Assembly (NCBI GenBank): GCA_015499995.1
Contig: JADNRV010000434.1
Location: 1-35,713, forward strand
Length of the DNA stretch: 35,713 bases
Direction: 5' to 3'
Source of the DNA: Flammula alnicola
Taxonomy: Eukaryota > Basidiomycota > Agaricomycetes > Agaricales > Strophariaceae
Below, one piece after another: positions 11,900-22,202 of this stretch (the first letter of the stretch is position 1; each line of letters opens with the position of its first letter). Position numbers and translations under genes: made by a program. The notes under the pieces are model-generated. The model had not been told where the DNA came from, searched no databases, and was given only the letters and a program-made list of their open reading frames with translations.

Positions 11900-12869
11900 A
11901 AATCATTGATGAACATCCGGTCGGCACTGACTCGGCGGTGATCCGTGAGATCTATTAAGGCCGGACGTTCCGGCAGCCCGGCCACGGGCGCCTACAGGTT
12001 GCGCTACGTTGCGCCACGTCCACGGAGTAATCTGGAAGGAAATAACTCCCTTAATCAACGATTGTTGAGCTAATACATCAACTTTCGAGACTGAGCATAA
12101 ACCTATTCAAGACCAAAGTAAGTGTTGATGAGTACTTAGTGATAGTACGGCGAGTCGGCGACCAACGCGGAGGTCATCGTTCTTGACGCGGGAATATTCA
12201 TTGGCATCGAACGGTCCCAATATTTGCACCTTTTGACGATACAGGCGACATACAATGCTCCAGAGAGGGATATGAAAATTGAAGGGTTCCACGGACTCGG
12301 ATGGCGGACCAGGACGAAGAGGAAATCTCCCTGTGACATCGTGACCGTATGTTGGGAGAGTCACAAATCTCCACGTTGGCAAGTTGCTGAGCGACGTCGC
12401 AGGCATCCTATCTTCTCAAAACGCAGCGACGATGCATATTTTCACATTCCACCGTCTTGCTCTTGTTCCATCCACTTGCTCTGAACATGTGGGATTCATC
12501 TGACAAGTCTTGAAAGAAAAGAAAATGCTCAGCCTCCGTCTGGATCCAGCCGTCGGATCCTTTTGACTTATAATTAAGTTCAAGGTCGATCGAGACATGG
12601 ACATCGATGATCGTATTGGTATCTGGCACGCAAATCAACGTCAGCATTGGTTGCCAGGCCTTGCTCCCGAGCTACGAGTTTCCATCATCCACATATTCGC
12701 TGTGATCACAGTGTTTGCAGTGTTTGAGCTTCGATCGTGGCGCCGACCAGAGACCCTCCTGGACTGGCAAGCTATCTCCGAGCTAACCTTGACAGCCTTT
12801 AGGAGAACTTGGTTGGAACTAATTGCACTGTTGTTTTGGATGTCATTCTCCTTTCCACTATTTCCTTCC
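11900..12869. other. Spacer between the divergent PA-domain and metalloprotease genes
   Basis: Contains upstream sequence for both divergent genes. Short frames on both strands at 12107-12650 look protein-like in places but have no known motif and no clear splice model, so no gene is called. Confidence 0.45.
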
Positions 12870-12876
12870 TATAAAT
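12870..12876 (+). promoter_or_regulatory. TATA-like box of the M43 protease gene
   Basis: TATAAAT lies 118 bases upstream of the start codon at 12994, in a CT-rich stretch typical of fungal promoters. Inferred from motif and spacing. Confidence 0.45.
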
Positions 12877-12993
12877 GTTCGCTTTCCATGGGGAACGTTG
12901 GTCACCTTTGCTCGCTGGCTCGAATCACGCATAGATCCCATACCCACGCATTTTTATTTTCACCGCCTCCTCCGTCCTTCATCTGCATTTGGA

Positions 12994-14207
12994 ATGCGTT
13001 CTCAGATTGCCCTTCTTCTTGCTTGCATTACTTGCGTAATTGGTCTCCCACAAGTCCCTTTTGAAGCTGCAGACCGGCTTTCAAGGTGAGTTTTACTTGA
13101 AATGTATGCGCTTTTAACGTCGTATGCTCACTCCCTTTTGCAGAAAATGTGGCACCGAAGGCGACAACCACAAACTTGCCCAGTACGAGAGGAGCTTTCA
13201 ACAGGATCGCATCCCGTTCCTCGAGGGCATAGATGCAACATCGTCTGCTGTCATTCAGACACATTTCCATATTATCGTATCCGATGCCAGCACAGAGGCA
13301 GAAGGTTCGATTCCGTAGGTTTTTTCTCAATATATGCACCTGCATACTATACAAATTTGCTTATCAACTCGATATAGGGACGTCCAGTTGCAGATGCAGA
13401 TGTCGACGCTCAACTCGGACTACCGGCCAACGGGGCTTTCATTCGACTTGGCGAGCGTTGACACGACCGTTAACAAAGATTGGTTTACAAATGGTGGTCC
13501 AGGAACGTAAGTTTTATTTATTTATCGCCTTAAATCATCCATGAACTCTTGTCTTTTCGTCGTCCCAGCCCTCAACAAGCGGAGATGAAGAAGAACCTCC
13601 GTAAGGGCGGAGCGAAAGATCTTAACGTCTACACCGTCGAGTAAGCTAGGACGCGATATGCTGTGGGCTTATTTACCAACTGCTTTAGTTTTACCGGGTC
13701 TTGGGCAGGTCTGCTTGGTTACTCCACTTTCCCAGTGGCATACAAGAGTGCCTCAGACGACGATGGTATCGTCATTCTGTACAGCACTCTTCCTGGCGGC
13801 AACAGCGCGCCGTACAACTTGGGCCGGACGCTGACACATGAGTCAGGCCACTGGGTCGGGTTATACCACACTTTTCAGGCATGTCAAGTTCTTTCTCTCT
13901 TTGTCTAATCATTAACTAGAGGACGGCTGTCGACAGGGAGGCTGCACGGATCCTGGAGATTACGTCTCGGATACACCGCAAGAAGCCACTCCCGCTAGCG
14001 GATGTCCAATCAGCCGTGATACTTGTTCCAGCGCAGGAGCTGACCCCACTCGTGAGTCGAGCCTCAGTTATGAATCGCGCATGTTCTCACTCAGTCGTAG
14101 AGAACTTCATGGATTATTCGGATGATTCTTGCATGAATAATTTTACACCGCTGCAAACCAACCGCATGAAGTCCCAGCTCATGACATATCGTAACATGAC
14201 ATTCTGA
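12994..14207 (+). CDS. Secreted M43 (pappalysin-type) zinc metalloprotease
   Basis: Seven exons (12994-13085, 13144-13314, 13378-13506, 13569-13640, 13689-13878, 13922-14051, 14101-14207) give 296 residues, normal for fungal extracellular M43 proteases. It starts with a signal peptide ([17 protein letters not shown]). The metzincin zinc site [11 protein letters not shown] is at about residues 205-215, with E206 as the catalytic base and three histidines as ligands. It is followed by the family's cysteine-rich loop ([15 protein letters not shown]) and the Met-turn block [14 protein letters not shown]. Upstream family motifs include NVYTV and [10 protein letters not shown]. All key residues are intact, so it is probably active. 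Intron 5 (13879-13921) appears to use a GC donor, because only that join keeps the conserved HTFQDGC junction. The start was chosen because it opens the signal peptide. Confidence 0.92.
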
Positions 14208-14525
14208 GGCCTGGTCCATCCTACGTACTTACTTCGAGAGCTAGCGTAACGCCGACACATTAAAATAACTCCTAGAGTACGAGGAAAAAAGAAGGAATTC
14301 CGAGAATTTGAATTTTGAGCTACCTACATAGACAGGGTATTGAAGATGAAGGATCAACCTTCTGGAATATGCGGCTAGGCATGATTAAATATCTCGAGGA
14401 TGTCATAAAGACTACATACGTGATTGAAAGTATGACATTGTCTTACAATAACAGTAACAGCGCATGAAATAGCGCAGACCCACAGTATACAGTACAACCA
14501 AAAGTGAATTGGAAGGACAGACCAT
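14208..14525. other. Convergent 3' spacer between the M43 and GH16 genes
   Basis: About 318 bases separate two genes that end towards each other. No gene or repeat is seen; it should hold both 3' untranslated regions. Confidence 0.6.
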
Positions 14526-17463
14526 TCAATTACATCCGCCAGGTTGCAGTTTGTTTTTGGGCCAAGGTTGCTTGTAATCCGACCAAATCGTCAGGTTGGG
14601 GTTTGTATATACTTCTTTATAGCTATATCACAAACATTAGCATATGCGATGGCCGGAAACATAATGAGAATCAACACATACGTGTCAATGTAGGCAGCAG
14701 TAGGGAAATCTTTTGGATCACAACCGACGTTGACGGAATCTTTGCGTTGATACACTCTGATGTAGTCGACAAGCATCGTCGCCGGGAACTGCAGAGTCGT
14801 ATCGATAATGCCGAAACCTTGGGAGATACCGAGATTGGTGATGAGGTACTGGAGTGATGAACGGGGTTACTACAGGTTCTGAACGGCTTTTAAAGGAATT
14901 CACCATCGGTTCGAGCGGAACCAAGCGTCGGCTAATTTCGACTGAGGTGTCGGCGTCTAATCCATCGGAATAGAGCGTCCATGCGCGGACTTCATTAATC
15001 CAGGCAATGTAAGCACCATCGAAGCTAGAGGACACAGCCAGTTTTTTTAAAATTATTTTAAATCACGGGTATTATGTCGGAAAATACATACCCTGGTTTA
15101 TATTCGAACCCGTACAAGGCGAAGCAAGTACCAGGGTCCTCATAGCACTCAGGATTCGTCAAACCCAAGCCACTAGTCGTTTGTTGGTAGCGACCTGTTG
15201 GCATGACGAATAAGATTGACGAATGACTTATTTAAGAAAATAGGCAGTTCGATAAGGACGTACTTCCTTGATACGTATTTAAGACAGTCCTATTTGGATC
15301 GTCGAAGACGGCAGTATTGTTGTTGTATGTGAAATGGTATCTTGCCTGCAGATGACTCATAAGAACGAGATAAAATAGGCCCATGTCTTTTTTACTCACA
15401 TTGAACGGTGCCCATTGAGATGACAAAGAAACATAGCCAACTGCGTCGGTAACTGTTGCTTCGAGAACGTCGATTTCAGGAGCTGCGCGGCCAACGTATG
15501 ATCCATCCGCCCTCATGGGGCCAGGATGCGACTCTCCAGGGCAAGTACACGCGGCTACATGAAGTCAGCAACTTTCAGCCAGTTTACATTGGAATTGTAC
15601 ATACATAATCGTTGTCCTGAGAGATATGACTATGGCAAGATAAGCTATGGAACACATCGATATCCGCCAATACTCACCAGTGTGCCATTTGCCTTTGGAT
15701 CGCCATGAACTGTGGCTGCCACAGGAGTACTGGTACCAGGATAGGTCTGATTGGGTAGTGTTCCTACATCACACGAATCGTAGCTATACGGCCACTAAAC
15801 AAGGTATTAGTATTAAGAAATGGTCGCAATAGATCGCACCGCACAAGGCCTTCGACACTCGCACCGAATCCAGCTCGTCCTACAGCCAGTCATCAGTACA
15901 AGTTCATCGAATGGAGAAAGTTTGCTACCTAAATTTCCCATGGTCCAACTGGGCAATTTAAAAAAAAAAAAACATGAATCACGGGGGTTGTTCAATGTAA
16001 AGCATTACACTTACACAGCGGGCCACAATCCACTATTTGGCTTGATCTCAGAAACGCAAAGAAAAAGTGGATTAAAATTCTCACCTGACAGTACTCTTGC
16101 CAGGCAGCTGGACATTAGCTGGACAGGAGAAGCAGCATTAGAACGAGATATTCGAGTTAAAGAACCGATATACGCGCCAACAAGCAGACCACCAGTGAAA
16201 CAGAACTTGTTCCTGAAGGACGTAAAAACGTGATCACGAGTAGAAAACGAGGGAGAGGATGTATTTACCATGTTTGAATCTGAGAAATCGGTTAGACACG
16301 CTTAGAGGAAGCAATGGTTTAAACCCGTACCATCCCAGATCTGTATGTCATATTGTGGTTATCGACTGGGTCGGTGACACGATCTATTCTCATTCGCAGA
16401 TTGCCACCTGCAGTTGTCGCTAAAAGAAAGAAAACACGGTCTCGGGATATGTTCAAGGGAAATGAATGAAGAGGCATACCCTGTTGTGGGTCATACCATT
16501 CCAAATCATCCTGCAAGAAACCATGAGCGTAGATAAATTTACTACTTTCAGGTACTCACTGTGCCCCAGTAGTGTAAGTCTAGAGCTTCCCAAAACGGAT
16601 CGTCGCCTGGATAGAATGTTCGACCGTCCTGATTAAATTCGTCGGAGAACACCAAAACCATATCTTCATTGTCGTGATACGACTTCACGGTATATGCTGA
16701 CTGGGGCGTATCTTTGTCGATAAGGCCGAAATTCCCTGGGAGGTCAGGTATCTGACCTGTGGCATTAATGCCACCCAAGTTGAATCCACCCTGGTTCGTC
16801 TGCGTTTTCTGCAGAAAATGCGACAATATAGGATAGCCTTTCGCGGTATGAGTATAAATGGGGTTCCGTTATTAAGTAAAAGAGACGCACCACCGCTAGA
16901 GAAGATAATATTTATCAGTTTGGAAGTCCGGACATGGAATGTGTTAAGATACACACAAGAGCATCAGGCATCCCAAGGCCAGGATAAAGAGGCATCCAAG
17001 GTTTCCTAAACCACGAAGAGTGAAAATTGACCGCCCACGATCATTCTTTCTGTCCCGCTTTGGATCTGGGTTGTGTAAGAAGTCGTCGGGCTCGCGATTG
17101 GTCATTAGAAGAGGCAAACCCCATGATACAGGGGAGGCCGGGAGCGAATACTAGAGGGAGGAGTTGTAGTACAATAATCAAACTCAAATGATTTGATGTA
17201 ATACCTTTTCTGATAGCGAGGCCTATATAGGCTCCCGTTTAGCACACAGGTGGAGAAGAAATGAAGTTGTCACGTACCGGATGCCCCGATGACGATCGAC
17301 GACCACCTTTACCTGGACTTCGCGGAGTGCTGGCTGTCGAAGCTGGTGATGGCTGGCGTCTGGCTACGTTTGGTGCTGACGAAGTCGAAGGGCGGCCACC
17401 TGATAGCAGACTCGTCGTTGAGGAATTTTGGCTTGGAAATGGTCCATTCTGATTGCGGTTCAT
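14526..17463 (-). CDS. KRE6: KRE6/SKN1-family GH16 beta-glucan synthesis protein
   Basis: Twenty exons on the minus strand: 17278-17463, 17205-17222, 16955-17150, 16560-16837, 16480-16510, 16331-16419, 16269-16279, 16190-16212, 16085-16118, 16015-16032, 15929-15948, 15845-15879, 15678-15794, 15607-15631, 15400-15554, 15264-15345, 15092-15194, 14904-15024, 14682-14848, 14526-14622; about 601 residues. Layout: Ser-rich cytosolic N-terminus, PDDFLHNPDPKRDRK, one transmembrane segment (about 116-136), then a lumenal GH16-like domain with WNKFCFTGG, WTMGNLG, WPYSYDSCDVGT, ACTCPGESHPGP, the catalytic signature EIDVLE (E387, D389, E392) and MLVDYIRVYQR. This is the type II membrane architecture of KRE6/SKN1, required for 1,6-beta-glucan assembly in the secretory pathway. 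The end of the 16190-16212 exon is uncertain: a later donor would extend it to 16166 and insert LLVGAYI. Confidence 0.93.
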
Positions 17464-19342
17464 TACGGAGGAAAATACAGATAACAGGGGTTGGTGATGG
17501 GTTGAATTGCGCTCGGGCGCGAGAGTCCTTGATAACACAAACGAATGACAGGATATCGGATATCGCAGAAACGACAGTAGAAACGAGAGGGATGCAGAGG
17601 GTCCAGTCGTGGAAGACAGTGGATATCCTCGCCAAGTGGAAAGCCAAGCATTTCCTGAAAACAGAGGGTTTCAATTCAGATGAAATAAATCAGCGATTGC
17701 GAAAAAGATGATCACCAACGTTCGTTCCTGGCATCCTGACCACAAGTCTGCACAAGATTTATCCGATATCGGACAACCAGCATGGAGAATTCTCTCTGCC
17801 CTTGATGAATCCACTATTTAGACGCGAATTCCGCGCCCTCGTAAGACCGAAATTGCCTTGTTCGTCTGGAGTCCGACCCTAGCTGGGGTGTCCATATGCG
17901 CAGTGAGAGCGCCAAGAATTGCAGCCTGGGCAGGTCGGGCTGGCTTGCGAAGTTTGCTTCTCGAGTTTGAATGCTGTTGGGTTCCAAGTCGAGAGCGTTC
18001 TTGGGACTTTAAAATTAATTGGAGCCATAAGCATCTGAACCGGACTCTACAAGCTTTCTAGTCACGGCGTGAAGAGCTCCCAGCACCGATTCAGAGCATC
18101 AAGCACGTCCGGGACCGCGTGTAGTGTCGTTATGCAAGAGGGCATCCTTCTCCTACTAAGGTGGACGCGCGCTTTGTTCTGTAGGGAGGAAAAAATGTGA
18201 ACATCGTAATAAGGAAGAGAGAGGTTCAGCCACCACTTCTTACTGCCATCCGCAGCTCAGGGTCCCATCGAAGTAAACAAACGGATCACAAAGTCTTCTG
18301 ACGCTCCTAACCCAAAAATATTCTTTCATGATGCAACATGTATGCTATTTGAATACAAGTCGGCGATGTAGTCAAAGACCAAGTAACACACTACCAACAC
18401 ACTACTAGGATCAATCGTTCCATACATGTACCGACCAAAACGTCATTCAAAAGTTCCGGATAGGACGGACGGTAGAGTTGAAATAAAGAAGATATCGCCG
18501 ACGGAGTTCCCAGTCGTACTTTGTGACACAACCAAACCCGGAGAAGAATAGATGTGGTATGTTTTCCAACCCTAGGGGCGTCAGTGGTTTCATGACTCCG
18601 ACCCGTCGACGAAACTGGGGAAAGACGAGTTAAACAGTTGGGTGGTGTCGTTATGGTCGGTGCTGATGGTCGTTACTTATTGAGCCGGTTAATATCAACT
18701 CTGAAGGTCAGATATAAGCATACATCTAGCAACAATCATAAGAGAGGAGGCATTACCCCACTTCTGAGTCCCATCTGTCTGATTGACTGGACACGGTAGC
18801 GAAAGATCGCATCGACACCGGCAGATGTCACGACTGGTTCTATAATAAATATCTGTGAAAAGGAAGTTATAGTATATGTGTGGATGGGACATAAAACATA
18901 CGCGATAGAAGATGATTGGATATTCCTGGAAAGAACACCTCGATCTGCGCAAGCGTTACAATCGTCGAATTGAATGGATTGCGATTCTCTGTTGCAAGGA
19001 CAGAGAAATCATTCTATCCAAATGTTATTGGGTCCGGGCCGAACATAAACTTTTGTTAAGTGATGGAGTAGCTTGCCGGGAACCCCGAAGGCGCCCAAAA
19101 ATCAGATAATGAGACCATGAAAAGAGACAAAATTTAGACCACTTTCTTGGAGGCGGAAGTTCTACAAGATCGGCTTGAACCGAAGTCGACTCCTTTCTCG
19201 TGGGTGGAAACAAAAGCGCACAGGACTCAGAATAGTTGCATCCATCTTATCGCCCTCAGTCAACTCGAGGTTCGTCATCGTTCTCTGGCCAGAAGTGAAA
19301 AAAAATCCGCAAAGGCTCTAGAATGATAGCCACATATTCTTA
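17464..19342. other. Upstream region of the GH16 gene and gene-poor sequence
   Basis: The first few hundred bases should carry the promoter of the KRE6-like gene. The open frames here are short or are shadows running over the GH16 first exon. No domain, tRNA or repeat was recognised. Confidence 0.5.
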
Positions 19343-19773
19343 CTAGTAGGCGTGAGGCCTCTCCATGAATTCCCAACAGTTAATTGACAGGACTTGGATA
19401 CGCTGCGCGTCCGGATCCCAGATAACGAGCGAAAGACCACCTTTAATCTTAGCAGCTAATGGGCCAAAGGCACTCTAGTATTCGCGTAGAGTCACATCCG
19501 TTTGTTTTTGCAGGGCCGCGGGGCCAACTTTAGCATGTATTCCACCCTCGAGGTCACGGTCCGCACCGAGGACACCAAAGTATCTTGAAGATAACAATAG
19601 TCAGTTGAAACCGGGCCCCACATTCGGGGATGCGACTGAAGGTGAAGTGAGAGCATTTCATCAAGCAGGAATCCTTCCACAACATCGAGAAAGTTTGAGA
19701 ACTTGGGGAAAGTGATTTTGAGCTCATGGACAAAATGACGACCGTGGTTATGGTGGTCGCAAGCACAGTTCAA
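19343..19773 (-). pseudogene. Decayed gene fragment of unknown family
   Basis: Three pieces on the minus strand look like one protein in decay. The upstream piece (about 19580-19773) has HFVHELKITFPKFSNFLDVV and MWGPVSTDYCYLQDT. The next, in a different frame, has VLGADRDLEGGIHAKVG and TDVTLREY, then a TAG stop at about 19474-19476. Beyond the stop the same frame continues as SAFGPLAAKIKGG, LSLVIWDPDAQRIQV and ends ERPHAY at 19343. A frameshift near 19580 and the in-frame stop break it, and no intron with good borders repairs both. No start codon is seen. I do not recognise the family; the regular composition of all pieces argues that it was once a gene. Confidence 0.4.
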
Positions 19774-20832
19774 GTTTCGTTGATGGTGCCCTTAAAAACG
19801 GACTTTGAAATCCGCGTGCGCCACTTTAACCTTAATTATCCTATGCTCTGAGATTGGACGAAGATTGAACCTTGTCCTATTGAAATCAGGGATGAGCTGC
19901 AACTGAATATTGTAAAGTCCATGAATGCTGCAACACGCATAAATGTCTCCCTATAACCTCAATCTCAGGTTTATATTTCTAGAGTTTTTTTGTAAATTCG
20001 GCGTTCACTTGGCGTTCACGGACAATCCGCCGGCCGAGAGAAGAGGCAGTATTAGGGAAGGCAACATATGAGGAGAACAACAGTCGTAACGCTGAGCCTT
20101 GTATCAACGACAATTTACTACGAGATCATTTTTGTTAAACTCGCTGTCTGTACCTGCTTCTGCCGTGTTCCTTTCCCGAGTGACCTTACACGACTCCTGT
20201 TACAGCTCGTTATACTTATAGCTTTAAATAACTTAACCAAATGGACGCTTTTCAGGGCGAAAGCGTGATTTCTACCTGACTTGTATACGCAGTAATTTTC
20301 GGTTGACTTGAGTGGTTGGCTCGGCCTCGAACTAAAAATAGTTTCAAGCCAGGACCACTTATAAAAGTCACCCAACTCGTAAATTCAGCTGTTTAGGCGA
20401 CAAGGTGCTCATATCTAAAGTGTTATGGTGAGATAATTGTTCCTACCTTGTCCTGGTTTATTCAGTTCTTCGGAGAAGTTGCAATGTTAACGTGTTGGTT
20501 TACTACTTAGTCTACTACTAACTTGACTTACTGTACTCAGGATGCATGCATATGGCTATACAACTTGTAAACAAACAGTTTTAGCTGAAGTATATATAAC
20601 GCCGCCAACAATAAATGGAATTATTCCTTTGAGAAAGCAACATTGTGCGCCTCGTAATCCAGGCCCACTCCAAGATACCTATAATATGCGTTCGATAAGA
20701 CCAGGTCATTGATTTACAACAACTCAAGCCGATTGGGGCTCAGACACTCTTAGTGATATCCGAGGTCGATGCATAAAGTACTTGAACGTGACGCATGACA
20801 TGACGAGGATTGGAAAGTAGAGGGACCGACGT
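19774..20832. other. Gene-poor sequence left of the repeat-bounded element
   Basis: Short unsupported frames only. No repeat or RNA gene was recognised. Confidence 0.5.
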
Positions 20833-20989
20833 TGGGGGGGGCGGGGTCTAGAGAAGACTCAAAGGGAGTCGCAGCGGGTGGGTGTGAGCAAGGAAACCCG
20901 GGATGGATATGAAAGAGCTGTCTACGACATCGGAATGTAGTTCTACGAGGTTCAGACTCCGCCGGCGCGGTCCTGCCAGCACCGCCACA
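20833..20989 (-). repeat. 157-bp terminal direct repeat, left copy (3' LTR in the minus orientation)
   Basis: Begins tgggggggg and ends caccgccaca on the plus strand; identical to 22046-22202. It contains a run of eight G followed by CGGGG. Confidence 0.85.
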
Positions 20990-21000
20990 TGTGGCCCCCT

Positions 21001-21753
21001 TCAAGTGATGTTCGCCCTCGAACATCCCAAAGAAATTGTATCCACCGAAAGTCGTTGCGTGATCAGTGAGTGAGGAAATGGAGGGTGTGAGGGGCGTAAG
21101 CGAACACGCTTTTTGCGACCACGAATCTTCCTCCAGGGGTGCAGACCTTGTAATTCTGACAAATCTCGACTCTGCATATTGTGGGCGATGGAGAGGATGG
21201 CGTCGAAGGTGTCTGTGTTTGTGGCCAGTGAACAAGTGACAGGGTCTGCATAGGGGGTATTTGGCTTGTCTGAAACTTCCGGTGGAATGAGGCATGGCAT
21301 GGGTGGACGTGGTAGGGGAGATTGCGTGGGTTGACGGTATCGATAGAAATGGCAGATGACGCGAGGTGTTGGGGGATTCAGAGCAGGTTCAGTGAGACTA
21401 GCTATTTCGGTACACATGCCGTGAAGCATGGGGCTGGGCTCATTGTTGATTGGGGATGGCAGTTGTTCATGTTCATAGCCGTCGGCATCGTACATAGTGT
21501 CGAACGCGCGTTGCGTCGTGATGAGGATCTGGGGTGTCGCAGAGTCAGACCTTGGCTCAGAAATCTTGAATACTCCCCTTGTAAGCTTCCTCGTCCTTTC
21601 CTTTTCCCTTTTCTTCTCTGCTCTCGCCTTCTCGTCATCTCGTCTCTGAATCCCAGCCTGGATTTCCAACCTCTTCAGCTCTGCCACGGATGCTGCAGCC
21701 ACTGCCTCCTTCTTTGCTCTCTGCTCCTGTTTTTTCTTTGATATTTTTGGCAT
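21001..21753 (-). CDS. Basic, coiled-coil-like ORF inside the repeat-bounded element
   Basis: A continuous 250-codon frame starts at an ATG (MPKISKKKQEQRAKKEA) and ends exactly at the purine tract next to the 3' repeat. The first 60 residues are highly charged, rich in Lys, Arg, Glu and Ala, and predicted to be helical; the middle is proline-rich (QPTQSPLPRPPMP); the C-terminal part has a basic patch (RKIRGRKKRVRLR) that could be a nuclear localisation or nucleic-acid-binding segment. No zinc knuckle, protease, reverse transcriptase or integrase motif is seen. It could be a Gag-like remnant, a captured host gene fragment or an orphan. I do not recognise the family. Its length in a short element argues for maintained coding. 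Confidence 0.5.
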   Translation of the reverse strand: MPKISKKKQEQRAKKEAVAAASVAELKRLEIQAGIQRRDDEKARAEKKREKERTRKLTRGVFKISEPRSDSATPQILITTQRAFDTMYDADGYEHEQLPSPINNEPSPMLHGMCTEIASLTEPALNPPTPRVICHFYRYRQPTQSPLPRPPMPCLIPPEVSDKPNTPYADPVTCSLATNTDTFDAILSIAHNMQSRDLSELQGLHPWRKIRGRKKRVRLRPSHPPFPHSLITQRLSVDTISLGCSRANIT

Positions 21754-22045
21754 TGTCGGAATAGTCTAGTCTTGGTTATCTGATCGTCGGTTCAGTTTTG
21801 CAATGTGTCGGAATGGAGTCGTTGTCGTGTCCTGGGTCTTGCTATCACGGTTCTAATATCCTGGTTCACGGTGTGTCTGCTGGCTAGTTGTCCGTTGGTT
21901 TGCTATGTTGTCCGTCGTTCGGCGTTGTCCGTTCTGGCTGAATGTCTGTGTTCCGTCGGCTGTCTGTTGTTCTGCTGGCTGTCTGTTGTTCTGGCTGGTC
22001 CTGGGGAAACGCGAAGTCTAGCGAAAGCACACTCTCATCACCACG

Positions 22046-22202
22046 TGGGGGGGGCGGGGTCTAGAGAAGACTCAAAGGGAGTCGCAGCGGGTGGGTGTGA
22101 GCAAGGAAACCCGGGATGGATATGAAAGAGCTGTCTACGACATCGGAATGTAGTTCTACGAGGTTCAGACTCCGCCGGCGCGGTCCTGCCAGCACCGCCA
22201 CA
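22046..22202 (-). repeat. 157-bp terminal direct repeat, right copy (5' LTR in the minus orientation)
   Basis: Identical to 20833-20989. If the element is transcribed on the minus strand, this copy would contain the promoter for the internal ORF. Confidence 0.85.

Larger units (their letters stand above)
20833..22202 (-). mobile_element. TRIM-like non-autonomous LTR element (1370 bp)
   Basis: The ends are two direct repeats of 157 bp (20833-20989 and 22046-22202) that I could align base for base without a difference. Each starts TG and ends CA, as LTRs do. The bases acgt lie immediately outside both ends (20829-20832 and 22203-22206), consistent with a 4-bp target duplication. Read on the minus strand, a candidate primer-binding site beginning TGGTGATGAGAG (22028-22043) lies two bases inside the 5' repeat, and a purine tract GAAGGGGG (20995-21002) lies five bases before the 3' repeat. 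The interior holds one ORF and no reverse transcriptase, protease or integrase. This fits a terminal-repeat retrotransposon in miniature. Identical repeats suggest recent insertion. A chance segmental duplication is the alternative, but TG/CA ends plus flanking acgt make it less likely. Confidence 0.72.

Noticed and set aside
12107..12647. Possible minus-strand gene upstream of the protease
   Set aside because: Two frames of 80-100 codons look protein-like but share no clear splice sites or known motif.
20750..21295. 181-codon minus-strand frame crossing the left repeat
   Set aside because: It overlaps the 250-codon ORF in another frame and lacks a plausible start; most of it is repeat sequence read through.
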